Of a DNA stretch of 64,000 nt, positions 16,523 to 25,662 are shown one piece after another. Each line of letters opens with the position of its first letter. Position 1 is the stretch's first letter. This DNA is from Endozoicomonas sp. NE40. GTDB lineage: Bacteria > Pseudomonadota > Gammaproteobacteria > Pseudomonadales > Endozoicomonadaceae. Both the position numbers and the translations under genes were made by a program. Below the pieces are notes generated by a model, which was given only the letters and a program-made list of their open reading frames with translations, ran no database searches and had not been told where the DNA came from. Where the stretch lies: NCBI RefSeq assembly GCF_040549045.1, contig NZ_JBEWTB010000002.1, forward strand, positions 3,956,501-4,020,500, in the 5' to 3' direction.

Positions 16523-16999
16523 ATGACAATGACCAGTAGTCGTCCATATATTGCCCGCGCGCTGTATGAATGGATTCTAGATAACGACTGTACGCCTTAT
16601 ATCCTGGTGGACGCTGCTCGCCGTGGTGTTGAAGTGCCTCGTGAGTTCGTCAAGGACGGTCAGATTGTGCTGAATATTTCTCCATCGGCGGTGCGGGCTT
16701 TGCAGATGGAAAATGAGGTGATCACGTTCAGTGGGCGCTTTGGCGGTGAAGCTCTGACCATCACGATTCCTGCTGATGCTCTGATGGCTATTTACGCCCG
16801 TGAGAATGGCCAGGGCATGGTGTTTGAGGTTGAGCCTCAGATGGAAGAGGCTGAAGAGTTGGAAGCGGATATCGGTCTGGTTGAGGTATCTTCCGAGTCG
16901 AAACCTGCTGAAGACAAGCCAGTAGAGGCTAAGAAACCTGATGATTCAGGTGATAAGCCTAAAAAACCGGGTCGACCACATTTGAAAGTGGTTAAGTAA
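16523..16999 (+). CDS. sspB: ClpXP adaptor SspB
   Basis: A 158-residue adaptor that binds the ssrA tag of trans-translated peptides and hands them to ClpXP. The folded domain spans about residues 5-110 (RPYIARALYEWILDND, ISPSAVRALQ, FSGRFGG). A flexible acidic and Lys/Pro-rich linker follows. The C-terminal tail GRPHLKVVK is the ClpX-tethering motif. A GGAGA site precedes the ATG. Operon with sspA, with a terminator just after it. Confidence 0.94.
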   Translation: MTMTSSRPYIARALYEWILDNDCTPYILVDAARRGVEVPREFVKDGQIVLNISPSAVRALQMENEVITFSGRFGGEALTITIPADALMAIYARENGQGMVFEVEPQMEEAEELEADIGLVEVSSESKPAEDKPVEAKKPDDSGDKPKKPGRPHLKVVK

Positions 17000-17003
17000 A
17001 CAG

Positions 17004-17032
17004 AAAGGCTGCCTGAGGGTGGCCTTTTTTTT
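17004..17032 (+). terminator. Terminator after sspB
   Basis: AAAGGCtgCC / GGtgGCCTTT stem with a TGAG loop and eight T, starting four bases after the sspB stop. Confidence 0.8.
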
Positions 17033-17094
17033 GCTTGAAATACCAGTGATTAGAAATCGGAAACGATATTACGTACCACTGCAATGAGGGTGTC

Positions 17095-17697
17095 ATGAAG
17101 CTAACAATAATAACGGGTAGTCATCGTCGGGAATCCCAGAGCGAGCGGATCGGTCATATCTTGCGTAAAAGGGTTGAGGCACTTGGGCTGTTTGATGACA
17201 GTGAGGTGTTGAGTCTGTCGGGCAATCCTCTGCCACTCTGGGATGAGGTGATTTTCAGCGGGGATGAGCAATGGAAAGCATTGCTGTCACCCTGGCGGCA
17301 GACACTCAGGGCAAGCGATGCGCTGGTGGTTGTTACGCCGGAATGGAACGGGATGGTGCCGTCAGCCCTGAAAAATTTCTTTCTTTTGTTTGGTGCAGCA
17401 GAACTGGGGCATAAGCCGGCGCTGATTACGGCCGTGTCAGCCGGGCAGGGCGGTTCTTACCCTGTCGCAGAGTTAAGGATGAGCAGTTATAAAAATGCCC
17501 GCCTGTGTTTCATTCCGGAACATCTGATCATCAGGGATGTGGCTTCGGTGTTTACCGGAGACAATCAGGAGGCGGATATGCATCTGCAGGATCGGACTGA
17601 TTACGCCCTGCGTCTGTTGTCAGAGTACGGAAAAGGATTGCAGCAGGTGCGGAATAGTGGCGTGATTGACCATAAAACGTTCAGGAACGGGATGTAG
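17095..17697 (+). CDS. NADPH-dependent FMN reductase family protein
   Basis: A 200-residue flavodoxin-like reductase. The FMN phosphate loop GSHRRESQSER lies at residues 8-18; the middle motif PEWNGMVPSALKNFF (about residue 82-96) is the PEYNxxxPxxLKN signature of NADPH:FMN/quinone/azo reductases, and the AVSAGQGG loop follows. Substrate could be flavin, quinone or chromate. GAGGG precedes the ATG. Monocistronic. Confidence 0.85.
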   Translation: MKLTIITGSHRRESQSERIGHILRKRVEALGLFDDSEVLSLSGNPLPLWDEVIFSGDEQWKALLSPWRQTLRASDALVVVTPEWNGMVPSALKNFFLLFGAAELGHKPALITAVSAGQGGSYPVAELRMSSYKNARLCFIPEHLIIRDVASVFTGDNQEADMHLQDRTDYALRLLSEYGKGLQQVRNSGVIDHKTFRNGM

Positions 17698-17900
17698 TTT
17701 ATAACGTTTTGCCGGAGAGCTGTTTTGTCATGCAAGTGCCAGCTTTTCCTTCGGATATTGAAAACCGATCGTTCTTTACTAGGCTTGCTCACTGATGCAA
17801 AAAGAGACGTGCGGGTATTTTCCGCCAGAAGCCTGCTAGTACTATGTGCGACAGGCTTCCTGAACTTGAATAATAATCGGCATTCAGAGACTGGCTTTCT

Positions 17901-18422
17901 ATGAATTTACACTCAGTGTTTATAACTTGCGCGGCTTTGCTGTTGCTGGCCGGGCTGTCAGGTTGTGAGCGCAGCGATCGTTACAAGCTGGAGGCTGCCC
18001 TGGAATCAGCCAGTGTAACGCTGGCGAGACAGGCGGAACTTTCTGGTTATGGTCTGATAACTTCTCAGGAGCTGGCTGCGCTGTTAAAGCGGGACCCTGC
18101 GGTAGTGCTTGTGGATACGCGAAGGACGTCGGATTACAACAAAGGCCATATTCGTTCAGCAAAAAACTTTACTTTTCCCAAAGGTGTCCTCATGGAAAAT
18201 GTCTGGGATGATTCATTGATGATGGGTCGTACCAAGCAGGAATTCCTGCAGTTGCTGGGGGCAGACCGTAACCGGTTGCTGGTATTCAGTTGTGGCAGAA
18301 CCCGTTGCGAACGAGGCCATAATGGCGCTTTATGGGCGGTTCGCCTTGGTTATCGCCGGGTGTTGCGTCATCCTGGTGGTGTTGAAGCGTGGCTGGGGGA
18401 GGGGTTTGAGCTGGTCAGGTGA
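17901..18422 (+). CDS. Rhodanese-domain lipoprotein
   Basis: A 173-residue protein with a lipoprotein signal peptide and lipobox LSGC at about residues 19-22. A single rhodanese domain covers about 55-170: VVLVDTRRTSDYNKGHI and the active-site loop CGRTRCERG with Cys at about residue 130. It probably carries sulfane sulfur or acts as a periplasmic thiol enzyme. Its stop overlaps the 3' end of the convergent amidotransferase gene by a few bases. Confidence 0.8.
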   Translation: MNLHSVFITCAALLLLAGLSGCERSDRYKLEAALESASVTLARQAELSGYGLITSQELAALLKRDPAVVLVDTRRTSDYNKGHIRSAKNFTFPKGVLMENVWDDSLMMGRTKQEFLQLLGADRNRLLVFSCGRTRCERGHNGALWAVRLGYRRVLRHPGGVEAWLGEGFELVR

Positions 18423-19002
18423 TGGCTTGTTGTTCTGCCCAGAGCAAAAAATTACCCATTAATTGAGAGCCCTGTTCGCCGGATGTTTCCGGGTGAAACT
18501 GTACCCCCAGAAACGGCCGGTCTGTAATCTGAAACGCTTCCACGCTGTAGTGGTCAGATTGTGCCAGAACGTGCATCGAATCGGATGGATGAATACCTTC
18601 GCAGTGATCCTCAGAAAATTGATTTGAAGGCAGGCTGGTGAAAAGCGGATGTGGCGCAATGATCGTAATGTTGTCGCTTATTCTGCGCTCTTCTCCACGG
18701 TAAACCTGGCCACCGAATGTCAGGGCAATGGCCTGATGCCCAAGGCAGATACCCAGAGTGGGAAGCTCAAGGTGTTTCAGAAACTGAAATGACTGCATGA
18801 GTTGGTCATGCTTTTGGGGGCTTTCGGTAAACAGATGGGGACCGCCAGAGATGATAACCGCAGTTGATTCAGAGAAGTCCCATTGATTGGCATCCTGAAG
18901 GTTAATGCTGGTGGTTTTGTAGCCGTGATGTTCTGCAATACTGATAATTTTTGGGAATTTTTCGCTGCCGCAATTGATAGTAACAATGTTTTTGCTGTTC
19001 AT
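18415..19002 (-). CDS. Class I glutamine amidotransferase-like protein
   Basis: 195 residues, essentially one GATase domain. The nucleophile elbow GICLGHQ (Cys at about residue 95) and the FHPE motif (His and Glu of the triad, about 169-172) are intact, with the oxyanion SGGP motif near residue 53. It resembles the amidase domain of GuaA, but with no synthetase domain attached. A strong AAGGAG site precedes the ATG. It could hydrolyse gamma-glutamyl bonds or supply ammonia to an unlinked partner. No partner is adjacent. Confidence 0.82.
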   Translation of the reverse strand: MNSKNIVTINCGSEKFPKIISIAEHHGYKTTSINLQDANQWDFSESTAVIISGGPHLFTESPQKHDQLMQSFQFLKHLELPTLGICLGHQAIALTFGGQVYRGEERRISDNITIIAPHPLFTSLPSNQFSEDHCEGIHPSDSMHVLAQSDHYSVEAFQITDRPFLGVQFHPETSGEQGSQLMGNFLLWAEQQAIT

Positions 19003-19122
19003 TGTGTACTCCTTGATTTTTGTGGCCCTCTGGAATCGATTCAGATAAAAACCTGAGTCGACTCCAGATGTTTGCCTGGACCGTTGTTGATTATAGGGCA
19101 GCCCGTTCAGACCTTGCTTTCG

Positions 19123-19710
19123 TCAGCGAACGTATTCGAAGATTTTTACAACCTTTTGAACGCCTCTTGTATTACGGGCAGCTTCAACCGCACTGCTGGC
19201 CTCTTTTGGGGTTGCCAGTCCCATCAGGTAGACTGTGCCTTTTTCTGTATTGACCTTGACTTTGTCGGCGGAAACAATTTCGTCCTGGATCAGTTTGGTT
19301 TTGATCTTTGTGGTCAGCCAGGCGTCGCTGCTGTGTTCCATAACGCTGGCAGGCTGGCCGATGGTCAACTCGTTATACACTTTGCGCACGTTCTGGATGG
19401 GCGTAACAATCCGGGTGGCTTCATCTTTCAGTGACTGGCTGGGAACCTGACCGATAATCAGTACAATGCCGTTAAAGCTGATCACTTTAATGCGGCTGTT
19501 TCTTCTGAATTCGTCACTGGACTTGTTGATGTTGACTTCGGCAATGGTTTCGATGGTCTGGTCATCCAGCCAGTTGCCCCAGGAACGCTCGGTGGGGTCC
19601 ATGCGAATCGGGTCTTCATTGATGCCATCCACCACAGTGGCGCAGCCAGTCAAAAAGGCTAAGAGACCGGTTAGCAGGCTGGCGAAAAATAATCGTTGGG
19701 TGCGTTTCAC
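19123..19710 (-). CDS. dolP: BON-domain outer-membrane lipoprotein DolP
   Basis: A 195-residue lipoprotein (lipobox LTGC near residue 20) with two BON domains, about 48-115 and 124-190, as in DolP (YraP). DolP supports BAM function and outer-membrane integrity at the division site. The start is a GTG with AAAGGAG upstream. It is downstream of diaA, in the enteric order lpoA-yraN-diaA-dolP. Confidence 0.92.
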   Translation of the reverse strand: MKRTQRLFFASLLTGLLAFLTGCATVVDGINEDPIRMDPTERSWGNWLDDQTIETIAEVNINKSSDEFRRNSRIKVISFNGIVLIIGQVPSQSLKDEATRIVTPIQNVRKVYNELTIGQPASVMEHSSDAWLTTKIKTKLIQDEIVSADKVKVNTEKGTVYLMGLATPKEASSAVEAARNTRGVQKVVKIFEYVR

Positions 19711-19861
19711 TCGATACTCCTTTACTGTTTTTTCTGTGAAATTTTTTCATCACCTTTTTATTGTTCAGGGTGACGAAAAATGTTCCTTCGCTCAAGGCTG
19801 TCTTTTGCTCAAGGTTGTCTGGTTTCTTTCACCGGTTATTCAAGTAAAAGACTTTTGCAGT

Positions 19862-20446
19862 TTATCCGGTAGAGAACAGGAATTCGTCAATCAGGTCACA
19901 CAGGCAGTGGATAATCAGGGTGTGTACTTCCTGAATGCGTGGTGCGTCGTTTGCTGGCACCCTGATTTCAATATCTTCCGGGTGCAACAGCCTGGACATG
20001 TCGCCCCCGTCCTTGCCAGTCAGGGCAATAATGCTCAGGTCCCGGTCGTGGGCTGCCTGAATGGCCTGAACGACGTTGGGGCAGTTGCCTGTAGTGGAGA
20101 AAGCCAGAAGAACGTCCCCTTGCTGCCCAAGCGCGCGAATCTGTTTGGAGAAAATTTCGTTAAAACTGCTGTCGTTGGCAATTGAGCTGATCGTCAGGCT
20201 GTCTGCGCACAGGGAAACGGCAGGCAGCGAGGGGCGTTCCCGTTCAAACCGGTTCAGCAGTTCGGAGACGAAATGTTGAGCATCGCCCGCAGAGCCGCCA
20301 TTACCGCAGGCGAGAATTTTGCCATCATTCAACAGACATTGAACCATGACTTCTGCAGAGTCTGCGATGTAGGGAGGCAGGGCGTCGGCAGCACGAATTT
20401 TTGCGTCAATGCTGTCCGAGAAATGACGTATAATCAAGTCATGCAT
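19862..20446 (-). CDS. diaA: DnaA initiator-associating protein DiaA (SIS domain)
   Basis: A 194-residue SIS-domain protein of the GmhA/DiaA group, with CGNGGSAGDAQHF near residue 47, TTGNCPNVV and LIDEFLF at the end. DiaA binds DnaA and promotes its assembly at oriC; GmhA makes heptose 7-phosphate for LPS. Position between yraN and dolP strongly favours DiaA. It is notable that a DnaA-box cluster lies 5 kb away in front of mraZ. Confidence 0.88.
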   Translation of the reverse strand: MHDLIIRHFSDSIDAKIRAADALPPYIADSAEVMVQCLLNDGKILACGNGGSAGDAQHFVSELLNRFERERPSLPAVSLCADSLTISSIANDSSFNEIFSKQIRALGQQGDVLLAFSTTGNCPNVVQAIQAAHDRDLSIIALTGKDGGDMSRLLHPEDIEIRVPANDAPRIQEVHTLIIHCLCDLIDEFLFSTG

Positions 20447-20487
20447 GTCTCGAGTCCTGAACGTTTATAAACGCCTGATAAAAACCG

Positions 20488-20898
20488 TTAAAAAATACCT
20501 TGCAACCATTCTATCGGTTTTGGCGGTCGTTCGTCATTGCTACTTATAACGTTACAAGTAACGGTGTCAGTTTGATTACTAATCAGAACAGCATCGAATC
20601 GGCAGTGACGATGCTGGTGCTTTCTGTAGTTTTGAAGAAAATGTTCAGCAGTACGGCGGATTTTCTGCTGCTTGGCAGGTGTAATGCTGGCTGCTGCTCC
20701 GCCAAACTGCTGGCTGTTGCGACTGCGTACTTCTACAAACACCAGGGTTTCGCCATCCAGCATAACCAGATCGAGTTCACCAAAGCGACAGGCGTAGTTT
20801 CGGGTGACCAGCTTCAGCCTGTTTTCCCTGAGGTGTTGCAGCGCCCGGTATTCGGCCCGGGCGCCAGTATTACTCTGAAGTCTGAGCCGCCAGTACAT
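20488..20898 (-). CDS. yraN: YraN family (UPF0102) nuclease-fold protein
   Basis: A 136-residue protein with the endonuclease-like UPF0102 core: GARAEYRAL, RNYACRFGELDLVM, and LVFVEVRSR with the ExK-like strand. The function in the cell is unknown; the fold is related to Holliday-junction resolvases and restriction enzymes. Its first ten codons overlap the 3' end of lpoA in another frame, so translation is probably coupled. Confidence 0.9.
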   Translation of the reverse strand: MYWRLRLQSNTGARAEYRALQHLRENRLKLVTRNYACRFGELDLVMLDGETLVFVEVRSRNSQQFGGAAASITPAKQQKIRRTAEHFLQNYRKHQHRHCRFDAVLISNQTDTVTCNVISSNDERPPKPIEWLQGIF

Positions 20899-22792
20899 CG
20901 GTATTCTGTACGGGGATGGGGAGTGGTGTCAGTTGACCATTGCGAAAGATCTGCCACGACAGTTCCCGGCTGACACGCCCCTGTTCATTAATGCTAAGCC
21001 AGCCAGTCAGGCCGTCAATACGACTGCCGCTCAGGCTGCGCAGCTGTTGCAGTCGTGGGTGCAGGTTGTAGCTGTCAGCGCCCAGGGCAAAAAGACTGCC
21101 GTATTGACCGCGAGCTGTGGGCCAGGTGTCGGTGATGGATTGTTTGAGTGGCAAACTCTGTCCGGGTATATTCCATTGCATGACAGGTATCCTGAGGAAA
21201 TTCAGATCCTGATCACGACTTCGGCTTATTTGTCCAGAGTAGGCGTTGGAGGTCGCATAAGTGGGGATATCGCCTGCGTACTGGTAGGCGACGGCTGGTT
21301 TAATCTGTCTGGCTTCCTCGGGTGAGGTGGCCATGAATATCATGTCGACATCCTGCCGGCGTCTTGGTTCGAAGCCAATCTGCTCTCTCAGTAATCGACT
21401 GATTTGACGTGCGCGTTGCTGGCTTTTATCGACCAGCAGGGCTTCACCTGCCAGTTTGCTGTATTCACTCTGGTTATCGAACTGACTGATTCCAGCCACT
21501 TCACCTTTGAGCTTTTTCCATTCCGCCGTAAAGCTTTCGACGGCTCTCTGGCTCCAGGAGGCATTGGATGTGAAGATTAATGCACGACGGTGTCCATCCA
21601 GAATGCCGCGCTGGGCTGCCAGTTTTGCCTCGTCTTCTGTAGACAGGCCAAACTGGTAAAAGCTGGTCCCGGCAGCAGCTGGGGTGTTGTTGTCATCCGA
21701 CTGGCTGCTATCGGTCTTGCTGCTGTCGGTATAGTTGAGCGCCAGGATAGTCACGCCTTCTGGCGGTGACTGTTTCAGTTTGATGACATTACCTTTGTCC
21801 AGAGGGCCGATGATCAGTTCGGCTCCGGCATTTTTGGCCTTTTCTGCCACCTCAAGGATGTCAGTTTTGTGGGTATCGAAAAACAGGACCTCAGGGGTGT
21901 GCTGGTTGTCCGAACCGGAATGGTCAGCAATAGCAGAGTAATAAGCAGCCATAAAACCATCCCTTATTGACTTGCCAGCCGTAGCCAGTGGTCCGCTGGT
22001 GGGTAGCAATAATGCAATTTTCTGAGGGTGGCTGATGGCTTCAGGACTCAGTGTGTCCAGATTATCAGGCAGGAACTTACTGGCAGGATGACCACTCCAG
22101 CTACTTTTCCACTGGTTAAGGTTTTCGAGCTGCTGGTCAAGCGCTTTGCCCGGGCTGTAAATCATAGCCAGTTCGAGCCAGCCCTTCAGGCTGGTATCCC
22201 TGGTCTGCGAATTAAGTGCCATCAGGCGGTCGTGGGGGACGTGCAGTAACGTTGTCCAGAAATCCTGATAAAGGGCTTCCTGTTGATCCGTATGCAGCCC
22301 GGGAATGACCGACAGCCACTCATCCAGTGCTGCCAGATATTCGCCATAGCGGTTAAAAGCCCTGGCACGTAATATATGTGAGCGATTAACCAGGTCAGGG
22401 TCGCTGCTGTTGATAACAGGCTCGCGATCCAGCCAGTGAAATACTTCCCAGTTCTGTCCATTATGCTCGGCAATTTCAGCCCGCAGCAGGGAAAAATTTG
22501 CTTGGAGTTCAGAGGGCAGGCCGTCGTATTGTATGCTTTCCAGAACGGTTTGAGCCCGGTAGGGCTGGTCGCTCACCAGCATCTCTGCGGCCTGAATTTT
22601 CAGCTTTGCACTTTCCGGAAAAGTGGCACGTTCTGCCTGAACCAGAAGTTGATCGGCTGTCCGGGGAGTTGTTTCCACCTTAGGCAGGGGTTGTTGAATG
22701 ACCTGCTGTGGTGGCTGGGAAGAACAGCCTGCCAGGATGGCAGTAATGATCAGGGCTTTGATCGGTCTGAATCTGGAAGGGTTGTCCCTCAT
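20870..22792 (-). CDS. lpoA: Penicillin-binding protein activator LpoA
   Basis: A 640-residue outer-membrane lipoprotein (lipobox LAGC near residue 22) that spans the periplasm and activates PBP1A. The N-terminal half is TPR-like helices. The C-terminal half, from about residue 270, is a periplasmic-binding-protein type fold (KIALLLPTSGPLATAGKSIRDG). The ATG at 22792 follows GAGG; the earlier in-frame ATG at 22864 would place an unsuitable stretch before the signal peptide. Divergent from rsmI after the ankyrin gene, as in enterics except for that insertion. Confidence 0.93.
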   Translation of the reverse strand: MRDNPSRFRPIKALIITAILAGCSSQPPQQVIQQPLPKVETTPRTADQLLVQAERATFPESAKLKIQAAEMLVSDQPYRAQTVLESIQYDGLPSELQANFSLLRAEIAEHNGQNWEVFHWLDREPVINSSDPDLVNRSHILRARAFNRYGEYLAALDEWLSVIPGLHTDQQEALYQDFWTTLLHVPHDRLMALNSQTRDTSLKGWLELAMIYSPGKALDQQLENLNQWKSSWSGHPASKFLPDNLDTLSPEAISHPQKIALLLPTSGPLATAGKSIRDGFMAAYYSAIADHSGSDNQHTPEVLFFDTHKTDILEVAEKAKNAGAELIIGPLDKGNVIKLKQSPPEGVTILALNYTDSSKTDSSQSDDNNTPAAAGTSFYQFGLSTEDEAKLAAQRGILDGHRRALIFTSNASWSQRAVESFTAEWKKLKGEVAGISQFDNQSEYSKLAGEALLVDKSQQRARQISRLLREQIGFEPRRRQDVDMIFMATSPEEARQIKPAVAYQYAGDIPTYATSNAYSGQISRSRDQDLNFLRIPVMQWNIPGQSLPLKQSITDTWPTARGQYGSLFALGADSYNLHPRLQQLRSLSGSRIDGLTGWLSINEQGRVSRELSWQIFRNGQLTPLPIPVQNTDVLAAQTSE

Positions 22793-22984
22793 AAAATCCT
22801 CATTTTCAGGGGCTTTGGCTGCGTCTGCAACGAGAAGCCTATAGTCCCTAAGTTGAGCTGGCAAGCACTGTAAACAATGCGTTTGGCCGTGTAGTGTACC
22901 TTATACTTTTTCTGGATTCTAATCGTACTGATAGCCTGTGAAAGCGCCTCACTGAAAGCGTTTGTGTCAGCAAGTCCGCTAAGT

Positions 22985-23033
22985 TAAGTACCCAACCACA
23001 TGAAATATTCGATTTCATGTGGTTGGGTACTTA
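22985..23033. terminator. Long hairpin with perfect 22-bp arms at the end of the ankyrin gene
   Basis: Arms at 22985-23006 and 23012-23033 are perfectly complementary, with a five-base loop. The right arm includes the stop codon of the ankyrin gene. The GC-poor stem contains CCCAACCACATG / CATGTGGTTGGG. There is no long T run, so it may block transcription or 3' decay, or be a mobile palindromic repeat. Confidence 0.6.
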
Positions 23034-23693
23034 GTTACAGAGGGCTTTGGTGTTCCCTCTATAGGTTGAAAACCAAGAGCTTGGTACGACAGTATTTTCT
23101 GTTATGGGTTTTAAATAGCATGCTATTTGATTGTATCTGGTTGCGTAGTCTCTATATATGACCCTGCGATCATCTTTTTGTTTTTGTGTAAAGGTCTCGG
23201 TTACAGGTTTGTTTTCGTTCTCAAGAAGGTAGTTTGTGTATTGGTCGCGGTAGTATTCTGCCAGGGCGTAAGCATTCCAGCCTTTGGGGTTTTTTAAATT
23301 GGTATTGGCCTTTTTTTCTACAAGAAATTCCACGACTTTGGGTAGCCCTTCATAGGCTGCATACATCAGAGCTGTATATTGAGAACCTATATCTCTGCAC
23401 TCGTGAGTGTTTTTGTTGCAGTTTATGATTTTTTCCTGATAGTCGATGTTGGCACCCAGCTGGAAAGTTCCGTTGATCTTTTGGATCATCCTATTTTCAT
23501 CTTCATTGGGGGTGCTTACGGCCATCATCATCATTCCCGCTGGCGGACAGATAATGGTGGTAGCCATGGATATGCGAGAGAGGTGTCTTTCTTTCATAAT
23601 GTCGATGAGTTTTTCGTCTGCAGTTTTAGCGACGGTCATGCTGCACCAAAATGACAACAGTATGGGAAGGGCGAGTTTCAAGGGCTTATGCAT
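23031..23693 (-). CDS. Secreted ankyrin-repeat protein
   Basis: A 220-residue protein with a signal peptide (MHKPLKLALPILLSFWCSMTVAKT). The middle holds about two ankyrin repeats (QYTALMYAAYEGLPKVVEFLV EKK-like and the following NLKNPKGWNAYALAEYY), which mediate protein binding. GGAGG lies eight bases before the ATG at 23693; the upstream ATG at 23762 is rejected. Conserved Cys residues suggest a disulfide in the periplasm. It is inserted between lpoA and rsmI, which are normally adjacent, so it is likely an acquired gene. Partner unknown. Confidence 0.75.
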   Translation of the reverse strand: MHKPLKLALPILLSFWCSMTVAKTADEKLIDIMKERHLSRISMATTIICPPAGMMMMAVSTPNEDENRMIQKINGTFQLGANIDYQEKIINCNKNTHECRDIGSQYTALMYAAYEGLPKVVEFLVEKKANTNLKNPKGWNAYALAEYYRDQYTNYLLENENKPVTETFTQKQKDDRRVIYRDYATRYNQIACYLKPITENTVVPSSWFSTYRGNTKALCN

Positions 23694-23830
23694 TATTTGT
23701 ACCTCCAGGTTTGTAAAAGTTTTCTGTTTTCTTAGGTTGTCTGGAAGGTGAATAGTTCCCAAATTTAAATCATTCTAGTAGGTTTGTGTTTCTGGCCACT
23801 GTAGACTTCAGCGTTTTGTTAACTGGCTTG

Positions 23831-24682
23831 ATGATCAATAGCATGTCTGAAAGTACGCTGTATGTCGTTGCAACCCCAATTGGCAATCTCGGGGATATGA
23901 CACCCAGGGCCGTTGAAGTACTCCGGCAGGTCGATGTGATTGCGGCTGAAGATACCCGGCACAGTAAAAAGCTGATGAGTCATTTTGGCATCAGTACGCC
24001 GATGGTTCCCTGTCACGACCATAACGAGCGTCAGCAAACGGCGAACCTTGTTGCTCGTCTGGCAAAAGGGGAGTCGGTGGCGCTGGTGAGTGATGCCGGT
24101 ACCCCTCTGATTTCCGATCCGGGCTATTTTCTGGTTCGGGAAGTGCGTGAGGCTGGCTATCGTGTCGTGCCGGTGCTGGGTGCCTGCGCCCTGATTGCGG
24201 CACTGTCAGTGAGTGGTCTGGCGACGGACCGGTTTTATTTTGAAGGTTTTCTGCCGGCCAAATCTTCGGGGCGGCGTAAAAAGCTTCAGGAGTTGTCTGG
24301 TCTGACCTCTACCTGGGCGGTTTATGAGTCAACACACCGGATTCTCGATAGTCTTGCAGACTTTAAAGAAGTGCTGGGGGCTGACCGTTACGTTGTGCTG
24401 GCCAGAGAGTTGACCAAGACGTTTGAAACGGTGCTGGCGGGTACGGTTGCTGACGTTGAAAGTATTCTTCAGGAAGACTCGAATCAGTGCCGTGGTGAGT
24501 TTGTCGTATTGGTTGAAGGCAATAAGGAAGAGAGGGAAACGGCTGTAGACCCGCAGACGGCTCGTTTGCTCGCGCGCCTGATTGAGGAGTTGCCGCCGAA
24601 AAAAGCAGCGGCTGTTATCGCGGATATAACGGATTACCGTAAAAAAGAGCTATATAACCTGGCTTTGGAAATGAAAGCTTGA
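23831..24682 (+). CDS. rsmI: 16S rRNA 2'-O-methyltransferase RsmI
   Basis: Methylates the 2'-OH of C1402 in 16S rRNA using SAM. About 283 residues. The tetrapyrrole-methylase fold is clear: VVATPIGNLGDMTPRAVEVL, AAEDTRHSKKLMSHFGI, VSDAGTPLISDPGY and FYEGFLP-like FEGFLPAKSSGRR. Two starts are possible, ATG at 23831 or 23843; neither has a strong ribosome site. The frame extending to 23786 adds an unlikely N-terminus. The stop overlaps the rnpB promoter. Confidence 0.93.
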   Translation: MINSMSESTLYVVATPIGNLGDMTPRAVEVLRQVDVIAAEDTRHSKKLMSHFGISTPMVPCHDHNERQQTANLVARLAKGESVALVSDAGTPLISDPGYFLVREVREAGYRVVPVLGACALIAALSVSGLATDRFYFEGFLPAKSSGRRKKLQELSGLTSTWAVYESTHRILDSLADFKEVLGADRYVVLARELTKTFETVLAGTVADVESILQEDSNQCRGEFVVLVEGNKEERETAVDPQTARLLARLIEELPPKKAAAVIADITDYRKKELYNLALEMKA

Positions 24683-24705
24683 TTCGGCGTCACTAGCTCT
24701 ATAAT
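24679..24705 (+). promoter_or_regulatory. Predicted rnpB promoter
   Basis: TATAAT at 24700-24705 with TTGATT at 24679-24684 (15-bp spacing), seven to twelve bases before the RNase P RNA. It overlaps the rsmI stop codon. Confidence 0.6.
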
Positions 24706-24711
24706 ATTCGC

Positions 24712-25120
<409 letters not shown>

Positions 25121-25225
25121 TTTTCTCTTTTTTGATGACTTTCTCTTGTGAAGAGTTATTTTCATCAGTCTCTCTGAACAGCAAAACAATGCTTTCAATT
25201 CATGGCTGCCTGTTTTTGAACAAAG

Positions 25226-25497
25226 GCTGTGGAGCAGAAGCTGTGGAGCAAGTTGTGGAAAAAACATTATCCACAACAACTTTTCCACATCCTTTTATCA
25301 CACCTTTTTATATTATCCACTTCATCCATTGTCTGACGGAGTCAGGCTAGCTTCTTCATTTTCAAAGATTTTTTACAGCTGTTCATCCTGTAATGTTATT
25401 CACAGATTGACAATTTCCTGACATTGTCGGTAGTTGCCCTGCTTGACGTGGGTTTTTCAGATTTCTATAGTGTCCTTGAGTGGCGTATTGTGGATAA
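25226..25497. promoter_or_regulatory. DnaA-box cluster upstream of mraZ
   Basis: Three sequences fit TTATNCACA exactly: 25267-25275 (+), 25396-25404 (+, TTATTCACA) and 25489-25497 (-). Three more differ by one base from TTATCCACA: 25254-25262 (-), 25281-25289 (+) and 25313-25321 (+). Two TGTGGAGCA copies at 25228 and 25242 are weaker. An AT-rich stretch lies at 25291-25316. The region has no gene. Candidates are a DnaA-controlled promoter for the dcw cluster, a DnaA titration site, or an origin-like locus. Confidence 0.65.
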
Positions 25498-25500
25498 AAG

Positions 25501-25535
25501 TGGGTTTAATTGGTTTATACTCGGGTATGGTGGTG
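25501..25535 (+). promoter_or_regulatory. MraZ-type operator, four repeats at 10-bp spacing
   Basis: TGGGT, TGGTT, TCGGG and TGGTG start at 25501, 25511, 25521 and 25531, each separated by five bases. This is the known layout of MraZ targets (TGGGN repeats with 5-nt spacers in front of mraZ in E. coli). A -10-like TATACT at 25516-25521 lies inside, so binding would block the promoter. Confidence 0.6.
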
Positions 25536-25662
25536 TTTTTACCCAATGATACACAGCTGCCATGAAACGATATTTTTTCTATGAAAGCGGTATTTTCGGC
25601 TCGCAGCTGTTTATAAGCCCAAGGCTGTTTGTAGAAAAAATCCCGGAATTAAGGAGAGAGAT

